Shown piece after piece: positions 1-4,809 of a stretch of DNA of 8,304 nucleotides. The position numbers were made by a program, and so were the translations under genes. Numbering within the stretch: the first letter of the stretch is position 1; each line of letters opens with the position of its first letter. The stretch is from Syntrophaceae bacterium PtaB.Bin038 (GTDB lineage: Bacteria; Desulfobacterota; Syntrophia; Syntrophales; UBA2192): assembly GCA_002067855.1 (NCBI GenBank), contig MVQS01000275.1:1-8304 (forward strand), given 5' to 3'. The notes below the pieces were generated by a model. That model was given only the letters and a program-made list of their open reading frames with translations. It was not told the origin of the DNA and did not search any database.

Positions 1-131
1 CGAGGAAGTCCGGATGATATCCATTTACACCCTGAACGGGCTTTTCGCCTCGCTTCCGATTCGCTGAAGGCGGGCGCGAAGCCACTGAGCCGGGGAGACG
101 GGTTCTCCACGGCACGACAGCAGGTTGTTCC
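1..131. other. Left edge, no gene firmly supported
   Basis: Frame 1 is open from the window edge to a TGA at 133-135, which overlaps the ATG at 132 as ATGA. It could therefore be the last 44 codons of an upstream gene. However, only about 55% of its third positions are G or C, well below the clear genes here, and it uses rare codons such as TTA and CGA. Frame 2 is open only to 67. A small hairpin (stem 94-98 with 104-108) lies before the next start. I see no recognisable RNA or protein family. Confidence 0.3.
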
Positions 132-365
132 ATGAGCTATTACAACGCAGCCGGACAGGCGGGCACATGCAAGGGCTTCGATCGCGAAGAGAATGACTAT
201 CTCTACGACGCGCCGCAACGCTCGGCGGGCATCCTGCAGCCGCTGCTGGGGACCAGCCATTACGCCATCGAACGGAAGGCCCAGGCTACCGGGGGCGACC
301 ATGCCTGGCAGGAGCACGAGGCACCGGATGCATGGGAAGACCTCCTGCTGCCGGTTGCGGCGTGA
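132..365 (+). CDS. Small acidic hypothetical protein, 77 aa
   Basis: The product is not recognised. The frame has mostly G or C in third codon positions, like the confident genes in this window, which is the main reason to treat it as coding. The ATG at 132 has only a weak Shine-Dalgarno (AGG at 122-124, 7 nt upstream). The product is 77 residues with no signal peptide and no membrane segment. It has a tyrosine-rich start (MSYYNAAG), an acidic patch (DREENDYLYD, residues 17-26), and an acidic, tryptophan-containing tail around residues 59-70. One cysteine is present at residue 13. The start overlaps the stop of a possible upstream frame, which would suit translational coupling if that frame is real. 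No terminator is obvious immediately after it. It could be a genuine small cytosolic protein or a chance frame; I lean towards real. Confidence 0.5.
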   Translation: MSYYNAAGQAGTCKGFDREENDYLYDAPQRSAGILQPLLGTSHYAIERKAQATGGDHAWQEHEAPDAWEDLLLPVAA

Positions 366-448
366 CGGGTCGCCGGTGCTGCCCGTTGAAGCCGTCCATC
401 CCCGCACGTGAGACGCGACTTCTTTTTCCCCGATGCGGGCGTCTGCCC

Positions 449-480
449 TTGAGGACTGAACCGGGCGGGTATTCTATAGT
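449..480 (+). promoter_or_regulatory. Possible sigma-70-type promoter for the 32-aa peptide gene
   Basis: TATAGT at 475-480 matches five of six -10 consensus positions, in a locally AT-rich stretch of otherwise GC-rich DNA. The best -35-like hexamer is TTGAGG at 449-454, but its 20-bp spacing is too long; shifting the -10 to 472-477 gives 17 bp with a poorer hexamer. It lies about 95 nt upstream of the peptide start at 575. The call rests mostly on the -10 element and the position. Confidence 0.25.
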
Positions 481-523
481 TGCTCTGCAATTCCTGCGGT
501 TGAATGTTCCCTATCCGCCCGGT
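460..523. repeat. Inverted repeat, 9 bp perfect arms, extendable to 12 bp
   Basis: ACCGGGCGG at 460-468 is the exact reverse complement of CCGCCCGGT at 515-523. In RNA the stem extends inwards by one G-U pair and two normal pairs (469-471 with 512-514), giving 12 pairs around a loop of 40 nt. The left arm abuts the candidate -10 element. No T-run follows, so it is not an intrinsic terminator. It could be an operator pair or a leader structure. Confidence 0.45.
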
Positions 524-574
524 ACTCATGATCGATGGCTCGAACCTGTAACCGCGCAACCCGTTGAGACGACG

Positions 575-673
575 ATGCCCATGGAGAAGACGAGCGAGAA
601 GAAGGAAGAGAAAAAAGGGCAAAGCGACCGGTACTGGTACGACCCCGATTGCGGCCCGGTCTATCCCGATTGA
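575..673 (+). CDS. Very small charged peptide gene, 32 aa
   Basis: The product is not recognised. The peptide begins MPMEKTSEKKEEKKGQ, a lysine/glutamate-rich and probably disordered half. It ends DRYWYDPDCGPVYPD, which is rich in aromatic residues, aspartate and proline and has one cysteine (residue 26). The ATG at 575 has a weak GAGA (566-569) in Shine-Dalgarno position; a second in-frame ATG at 581 would remove two residues. The same frame is open further upstream, but that part has no plausible composition. Support comes from context: a possible promoter upstream and a strong rho-independent terminator 68 nt after the stop, so something short between them is transcribed. The frame has no signal peptide or membrane segment. 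It could be a small structural or regulatory protein, or the short reading frame of a small RNA. Confidence 0.45.
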   Translation: MPMEKTSEKKEEKKGQSDRYWYDPDCGPVYPD

Positions 674-741
674 ACGGGCGCCCTTCCCGTCCGGAGACGC
701 ATGAGAATCCGGTCGGGGCAGGCACCCACGACGACAGAGAG

Positions 742-779
742 ACGAAGCCCCCGTGTGGATATCCGGGGGCTCGTTTTTT
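742..779 (+). terminator. Rho-independent terminator
   Basis: An 8-bp stem (746-753 with 764-771, five consecutive C-G pairs at its core) encloses a 10-nt loop. The stem is prolonged by three pairs (742-744 with 772-774) past one bulged A, and six T residues (774-779) follow immediately. No T-run exists on the opposite strand, so it acts in the plus direction. It ends the transcript that includes the 32-codon gene and perhaps the 77-codon gene. Confidence 0.88.
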
Positions 780-1121
780 AGTTCGCCCCGCAGGTCTACA
801 CGCCGAAGTCACGCGACTTTTGCCCGGTGGTCCGGGGGACCGCGGGGATCGGGATCGATAAACGGCAGGATCGTCGTGGATTCAACGGGCGCGGTCGACA
901 GTCTCGCACGGGCACGCATCATGCAAGCATTTTCTGCAGATTCTCGTTGCCGTCTGCGCCCCATGAAACGCATGGAATGCCCGCTCCCTCAGTTGCGCCC
1001 CCGCCGTTCGAGCTCACACCGCCCGAGGTGCGCACGGGGGAAGACCGGCTCGCTCCGGGGAAACCCTGCACCGGAGAGGCTTGTAGAGACGCAATCCAAT
1101 CCGAATGAAAGGAAATGAACC
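780..1121. other. Gene-free region with a strong hairpin
   Basis: No frame here has both coding-like composition and a plausible start. The clearest structure is a hairpin at 823-846: GGTCC (829-833) pairs with GGACC (837-841) around a GGG loop, and the stem continues with a G-U pair, a G-C pair, a bulged G and three C-G pairs. No T-run follows, so it is not an intrinsic terminator. A weaker 5-bp hairpin is at 806-819. I could not find a convincing -35/-10 pair for the gene starting at 1122, although its promoter is expected in this stretch. Confidence 0.4.
1107..1113 (+). promoter_or_regulatory. Shine-Dalgarno that decides a GTG start
   Basis: GAAAGGA ends 8 nt before the GTG at 1122. It favours GTG over the in-frame ATG at 1131, for which the spacing would be 17 nt. 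Confidence 0.65.
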
Positions 1122-2210
1122 GTGAACCAGATGACGTACCGGATTCTGCTTGCTGCACTGCTCGTCTGCGGAGGGGCGGCATCCGCATGGGCCCAGGACA
1201 GGGCGGAGGAAGCCCGCAAGTATCTCGTCCGCGGCATGGCGGCCGTCGAGGCCGCCAAGAGCGACGACGAATTGGCCGACGCGGCCGAGGAATTCAGGAA
1301 GGCGACCGATGCGGCACCGGAACTGGCGGCCGGCCGGTACAACCTCGGCGCGGTCCAGGCGAAGATGGGAAAGCCCAAGGAGGCCATCGAGAGTTACAAA
1401 CGCTACCTCTCCGTGGCGCCCCGGGCCCCGGACGCCGGGCGTGTACGGGACGAAATCATCAAGCTCGAATACCTCGCGGAGAAGAAGGAGAAGGTTGAAT
1501 CCCGGTCGGGCCAGTGGATCGACGGCGAAGGCAACGTGTTCAACGTCAAGGCGGAGGGCGGAAAGCTGCTGATCCAGGGGCAGCCCCTGAGGTCCCGGAA
1601 CAACATCGATTACAACGACTACATGATCTTCAATTTCGGGGGACTGGGCGACGTGGGGCGCGAGAAGCTCACCCTTCGCCTCGCGCTGCGCGGGAACAGG
1701 CTGGCCGGCACCTGGGAGATGCCTTCCGACAAGGTCTACCCGAGCGACGTATGCGTCCTGCCGGCGGAGAAGAACGAGGTGGAGGGGGACATCGACGACG
1801 CCAACCGGCGCATGGTCCTGCGGCTGATGCGGGCCCGGTACAAGGTGGTCCAGGTCGAGCCGGCCCTCTTCGGCAGCAGGACCTGCCAGGAGGTCTCCGT
1901 GATCCAGACCCGTCCCGTCCCGATGGTCCTCGAGGGGCCGCTTCCGAAAGGCGTCCTGAGGAGCGTGGGCGTCGATTCTGCGGGGGACATGGTCATCTTC
2001 AGGATCCAGAAGGACTCGGCGGAAGACAGAGCCGGGCTGAAGGACGGGGACGCGGTCGTCGCCATCGACGGGGCGGACGTCTCGAAGCTGACCTACCGCG
2101 AGAAGATACTGAAACTCCGGGGCCAGCCCGGAATCACGGCACAGGTGCATGTAAAAGGAAGGCCCGCCCCTGTCGCCCTGACCTACACGGACGTCTCGAC
2201 GTGGAAATAG
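1122..2210 (+). CDS. Exported TPR and PDZ domain protein, 362 aa
   Basis: Residues 1-24 form a signal peptide (hydrophobic core ILLAALLVCGG, cleavage expected after AWA at 22-24), so the protein is probably periplasmic or otherwise exported. Residue 16 is a cysteine, but the preceding V does not fit a lipobox. Residues about 28-102 are helical and contain TPR-like repeats; the clearest is at 69-100, with YNLGAVQAKMGKPKEAI. Residues about 130-270 are beta-rich with several tryptophans and are not recognised. Residues about 277-357 are a PDZ domain, with the typical core AGLKDGDAVVAIDG at 304-317, so it probably binds peptide tails or partner proteins. No protease catalytic domain is present, which argues against a DegP-type protease. 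It probably acts as an envelope scaffold or adaptor; the specific partner is unknown. The start is GTG. A small gene follows after 64 nt on the same strand. Confidence 0.88.
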   Translation: MNQMTYRILLAALLVCGGAASAWAQDRAEEARKYLVRGMAAVEAAKSDDELADAAEEFRKATDAAPELAAGRYNLGAVQAKMGKPKEAIESYKRYLSVAPRAPDAGRVRDEIIKLEYLAEKKEKVESRSGQWIDGEGNVFNVKAEGGKLLIQGQPLRSRNNIDYNDYMIFNFGGLGDVGREKLTLRLALRGNRLAGTWEMPSDKVYPSDVCVLPAEKNEVEGDIDDANRRMVLRLMRARYKVVQVEPALFGSRTCQEVSVIQTRPVPMVLEGPLPKGVLRSVGVDSAGDMVIFRIQKDSAEDRAGLKDGDAVVAIDGADVSKLTYREKILKLRGQPGITAQVHVKGRPAPVALTYTDVSTWK

Positions 2211-2274
2211 GGGGCAGCGGGACGCGAAACCGATTCCCGGGGAACAAACAGAGATCGAAGGGAAAATCACGGGG

Positions 2275-2508
2275 GTGTATGTCCAGCCGGCAGGCAGGAG
2301 CTCGAAGCATTGTGAGCTGCCGGAGCGCACGGGCCCCTTCGAGGGCGCCGTCGACAGCGCCGCCGGCCGGATGGGGCTCGTCTACAAGCGCGTGCCGCTC
2401 GAGTACGACATGCGGTTCAAGCCGATCCTGTCCGACGAGCCGGTCTGCCGGCAGACAAACCGGAAGGACATGCCGGGCTGCATGCTGGAGCTGAAGCGGA
2501 TTCCCTGA
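2275..2508 (+). CDS. Small cysteine-containing hypothetical protein, 77 aa, start uncertain
   Basis: The product is not recognised. From about residue 15 the frame has strongly GC-biased third positions, and the sequence is mixed and protein-like, with three cysteines (residues 13, 58, 69). Residues 35-51 look like beta strands. No signal peptide or membrane segment is visible. The only standard start is the GTG at 2275, with an imperfect GAAGGG (2257-2262) about 12 nt upstream. The frame is open back to 2182, and the stretch just before the GTG also reads plausibly (EIEGKITG then VYVQPAG), yet it contains no ATG, GTG or TTG. The real amino end may therefore use a rare start such as ATT, or the gene may be a truncated remnant. 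It follows the TPR/PDZ gene by 64 nt and may share its transcript. It converges on the minus-strand gene with 8 bp between stops and no visible terminator. Confidence 0.55.
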   Translation: MYVQPAGRSSKHCELPERTGPFEGAVDSAAGRMGLVYKRVPLEYDMRFKPILSDEPVCRQTNRKDMPGCMLELKRIP

Positions 2509-2516
2509 GTGACGGG

Positions 2517-3809
2517 TCAGCGCGGCTTCGGGCACTGGGCGGAGAATTCCGCCTCGGCCCTCTGAAGGGTTTCCTGCCGCCTGCGCATCTCCGCCCCGAG
2601 CTTCTTCACCGCCTCGAGGTAGCGGGCGGAGTTGAGATTCATGTTGGCCAGCTGCTCCCAGGCCAGCCCGGCGGCGAAGGCATCGTACCACGAGTCGAAC
2701 ATGGCGCGGGCGGCCGCCTCCGCGGCAAACGCGGTGGCCAGGCCGCCGGCCAGGTACTTCGCCCAGGGAGCGTTGGCGGCGATCCGTTTCCACTTGTCCC
2801 TCTCGACCATCAGCCCGAACAGCATGTCGCCCGCCTCGCGCAGCTTCATGGCGTCGCCCTGGAAGGGGGAGGTCGGCGACTCGTCGGGGTCCTCCAGCAT
2901 GAGCGGCGCGTTGCCGCCCAGGGTCAGCGCGCCGTTGATGTTCTCGTAGCTCTTGCCGAGATTGCCCACGATCTCCTTTTCCCGCGTCACGAACTGCCTC
3001 GCGATGCGGATCTGGTCGCGCTTCCCGGGGTCCGTCGCACCCGCCAGCAGATCGGCCAGCTCGGCGCCGTTTTTCTCCAGGCCCTCCGCGGCGACGCCGT
3101 TGATCCGCTGGAGCTTGCCGAGGGGCAGGGCCAGCCAGAGGAACTGCCCGCGGTTCTTGGCCCGCTCCGAGGCGTCGCTCATCGTCTTTTCCCACTCAGC
3201 CCGCAGCGCTTGGTCGGCCGCGATGGTCTTGTTGAAACGCTCGGCCACCTCCGCCGTCTGCTTCAGGGCAGCCAGGCAGGCGGTCACGCGCTCCTGCGCG
3301 ATGCGGCACTGCTCCGGTGTCCACGCCTCCGAGGCGGTGGGTTTTGCGGGACCGGCGCCCTTCAGGGCCAGGCCCGGCGGGCCTGCGGATTGCAGGCCGA
3401 GGCCGCCGTTTCCCTCCGACCCCTTCAACGAGCCCAGAAGCTGATTCTTCTCCCTGTCGAATTGCTGCTGCCGGGCCTGATCCTCGGCCTGCTTCTTCTG
3501 GAGCTCGATCTTCTGCTGTGACCGGCTGCCTGTCGCAACCTTGCCCGTCCTGGCGGCACCTCCCTGTGAAGGAGCCTTGGCCGCGGGCACATCGAAGCCC
3601 GAGCAATAGGAATGATTCCTTTCAAAAAACGAGCTCGAGCGGATGTAGGCCTCGCACTGCGAGCGGGTGGCGAAGTTGCCCCTTCCGTGGGCCCCGAACA
3701 TCTTCTGGGCCTTGCCGGTGTAGAAGACCTGCCAGGCCGCTTGGGCGGGCACAGGGACCGTGACGGACAGGATCAGGAAGAAAAGACCGATGAAGGATAT
3801 CCGGTTCAT
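2517..3809 (-). CDS. Exported protein with small two-cysteine domain and coiled coil, 430 aa
   Basis: The start at 3809 is preferred over upstream in-frame ATGs because it has GGGAG 9 nt before it and opens directly into a signal peptide (core FIGLFFLILSVTVPVP, cleavage after AQA at 22-24). Next comes a compact domain, residues 25-73, with GAHGRGNF and two cysteines (52, 69) that could form a disulfide outside the cytoplasm. Residues about 97-129 are rich in Q, K and E and form a likely coiled coil ending in LLGSLKG. A Gly/Pro/Ala-rich linker (about 130-165) follows, then a long, mainly helical carboxy half with an alanine-rich stretch (near AGGLATAFAAEAAARAMF) that may be a membrane-associated or packed amphipathic helix. 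A cysteine lies near the end. I do not recognise a named family and cannot give a reaction. It is transcribed divergently from the 4193-8304 unit and convergently with the TPR/PDZ unit. Confidence 0.85.
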   Translation of the reverse strand: MNRISFIGLFFLILSVTVPVPAQAAWQVFYTGKAQKMFGAHGRGNFATRSQCEAYIRSSSFFERNHSYCSGFDVPAAKAPSQGGAARTGKVATGSRSQQKIELQKKQAEDQARQQQFDREKNQLLGSLKGSEGNGGLGLQSAGPPGLALKGAGPAKPTASEAWTPEQCRIAQERVTACLAALKQTAEVAERFNKTIAADQALRAEWEKTMSDASERAKNRGQFLWLALPLGKLQRINGVAAEGLEKNGAELADLLAGATDPGKRDQIRIARQFVTREKEIVGNLGKSYENINGALTLGGNAPLMLEDPDESPTSPFQGDAMKLREAGDMLFGLMVERDKWKRIAANAPWAKYLAGGLATAFAAEAAARAMFDSWYDAFAAGLAWEQLANMNLNSARYLEAVKKLGAEMRRRQETLQRAEAEFSAQCPKPR

Positions 3810-3818
3810 GAGGGGAAA

Positions 3819-3823
3819 CTCCC
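3819..3823 (-). promoter_or_regulatory. Shine-Dalgarno deciding the start at 3809
   Basis: On the minus strand GGGAG sits 9 nt before the ATG at 3809. The alternative in-frame ATG at 3836 lacks a comparable site and would bury the signal peptide behind extra polar residues. Confidence 0.6.
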
Positions 3824-3892
3824 AACCGCAGTTCATGGGCGGCGCGCCTGCAGGCGGCTTGCGCGCTCGTCGGCGCATCCCGACGTGAAACT

Positions 3893-3908
3893 TGCAAAAG
3901 CGGAGCCA
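3893..3908 (-). promoter_or_regulatory. Candidate sigma-54 (-24/-12) promoter
   Basis: The minus strand reads TGGCTCCGCTTTTGCA. This matches the sigma-54 pattern TGGCACG-N4-TTGCA in five of seven -24 positions and all five -12 positions, with exactly 10 nt between the invariant GG and GC. Transcription would begin near 3882, giving a leader of about 72 nt before the exported coiled-coil protein gene. An activator-binding site is expected further upstream (higher coordinates) but is not identified. Confidence 0.45.
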
Positions 3909-3954
3909 ACGGGAGAGAAAAAGAGGATGGAGGTTTTCGGTCGCAGATTGAAGG

Positions 3955-3983
3955 TTGACAGGATGCATGGGTTGCATTACTAT
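3955..3983 (+). promoter_or_regulatory. Sigma-70-type promoter for the 4193-8304 transcription unit
   Basis: A perfect -35 hexamer TTGACA (3955-3960) is followed by exactly 17 bp and then TACTAT (3978-3983), which matches four of six -10 positions including the key T, A and final T. The sequence after it is AT-rich. Transcription would start near 3990, about 200 nt before the ATG at 4193. Confidence 0.6.
3963..3977. repeat. Short inverted repeat inside the promoter spacer
   Basis: ATGCA (3963-3967) and TGCAT (3973-3977) are inverted copies separated by 5 nt, and they fill the spacer between the -35 and -10 elements. A repressor bound here would block RNA polymerase. The arms are short and could arise by chance. 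Confidence 0.3.
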
Positions 3984-3989
3984 TTTTCC

Positions 3990-4192
3990 GGCCCTTCCTT
4001 ATATCTCCTTTGTTGTTCTGTCCTGTCTCGGAAGGGGTGCACATTTCATCAGTCTGCTCCGGCATCGAGCAGTCATTCCCCGGTAACCCGTATTCCATTC
4101 CCGCAGTGCTGACACCGCAACCCTCGACGCGTCGATTCCGTTCAAAGGCCCCCAACCCGTCACCGCGCCGATGGTCGAATGGGAGGTGCCCC
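3990..4192 (+). other. Long structured 5' leader of the right-hand operon
   Basis: This stretch lies between the predicted transcription start and the ATG at 4193 and has no coding-like frame. It can form a 7-bp stem (3992-3998 with 4030-4036, loop 31 nt) and a 6-bp hairpin with a 7-nt loop (4054-4059 with 4067-4072). It also contains a perfect 12-bp palindrome, TCGACGCGTCGA, at 4124-4135. No T-run follows any stem, so intrinsic attenuation is not evident. No known riboswitch consensus was recognised. Confidence 0.35.
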
Positions 4193-4780
4193 ATGGCAGC
4201 GAAAGCCCCGCGAGAGCGAATCGTCATCGAAAGCGAGAAGGACCTCAAGCAGCACGCCGTTTCCATCCTGCGGCGTATCAACGAGGACGAGCGCGGCGGG
4301 TTGATGTTCCTGCTCAACCCCGTCTTCGCCCTCGAAGAGGCCGGCTTCGACCTCAGCGAGGAGATGCGCGGCCACATCCTGCACGGCCTCCGCTTTGGCG
4401 CCAAGGCCAAGGCGCGCATCCGGGAGCTCGACGAGGCGGTGCGGGACGTCGCGGGCCGCCCGATCGACGCGCTCTCCGACGAGCAGGTGGCCCGGCTCCT
4501 CTTCGCCGACCTGAAGATCCCCCTGCCGGGGCCGGCTGCGGCCAAAGGGGCCGAGACCCGGAAGGCGAAATCGCCGGAGCCGCTTCCTCCCGTCAGCGAG
4601 CAACTCCTCGAAGCCGTGAAGGACAGGCACAAGGTGGTGCCCCTGCTCATCGAGCTGCGCCGGCAGCTGAAGGGCGGCTGGCGGTTCGTCGACCGCGAGA
4701 CCTATGAGAAGGTCAAGGGCGGCGCCAGCGTCACGCTCCTGAGGCGCGTCCGTTTCCGCAAACACCCCAAGAACCCGTAA
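4193..4780 (+). CDS. Hypothetical helical protein, first gene of the large-protein operon, 195 aa
   Basis: The product is not recognised. The ATG at 4193 has a strong GGGAGG (4181-4186) 6 nt upstream; the frame before it lacks coding composition. The protein has no signal peptide or membrane segment and is probably cytosolic. Residues 8-110 form one helical unit: a charged amino end, then LNPVFALEEAGFDLSEE (41-57), then another helical stretch around 76-107. The motif at 42-59 resembles short segments seen in Nif11 and NHLP leader sequences, but it is too short to assign and the rest of the protein does not look like a RiPP precursor. A Pro/Ala/Lys-rich linker (about 112-133) joins a carboxy helical part with a basic tail (RRVRFRKHPKNP). 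It ends 29 nt before the very large gene, so the two are almost certainly co-transcribed. A role as chaperone, assembly factor or regulator of the large protein is inference from position only. Confidence 0.82.
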   Translation: MAAKAPRERIVIESEKDLKQHAVSILRRINEDERGGLMFLLNPVFALEEAGFDLSEEMRGHILHGLRFGAKAKARIRELDEAVRDVAGRPIDALSDEQVARLLFADLKIPLPGPAAAKGAETRKAKSPEPLPPVSEQLLEAVKDRHKVVPLLIELRRQLKGGWRFVDRETYEKVKGGASVTLLRRVRFRKHPKNP

Positions 4781-4796
4781 ACCCGAGAGTCCAGGG

Positions 4797-4803
4797 AAGG
4801 AGG
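4797..4803 (+). promoter_or_regulatory. Near-ideal Shine-Dalgarno of the large gene
   Basis: AAGGAGG lies 6 nt before the ATG at 4810. It is the strongest ribosome binding site in the window and fixes the start of a protein that has no signal peptide. Confidence 0.8.
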
Positions 4804-4809
4804 CGCGCC

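Noticed and set aside
1..131. Short words resembling cobalamin riboswitch or RNase P RNA (GAAGCCACTGAG, GAGGAAGTCCGG)
   Set aside because: The words are not in the right order or accompanied by the other conserved boxes, so neither RNA can be supported.
823..846. Strong GC hairpin as a terminator
   Set aside because: No T-run follows it on either strand.
921..930. ATGCAAGCAT, similar to the inverted repeat in the 3955 promoter
   Set aside because: Only 4-bp arms, no promoter elements around it, and two such short words are expected by chance.
1164..1172. Lipoprotein signal (cysteine 16 of the TPR/PDZ protein)
   Set aside because: The residue before the cysteine is valine, not the small residue a lipobox needs, and a good signal peptidase I site (AWA) follows.
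1014..2330. 438-codon minus-strand frame opposite the TPR/PDZ gene
   Set aside because: No protein features, no Shine-Dalgarno of note, and it is explained by GC bias; the sense strand has signal peptide, TPR and PDZ.
2134..3195. 353-codon minus-strand frame overlapping the coiled-coil protein gene and the 2275 gene
   Set aside because: Arg/Gly-rich low-complexity translation in a different frame from the supported minus-strand gene.
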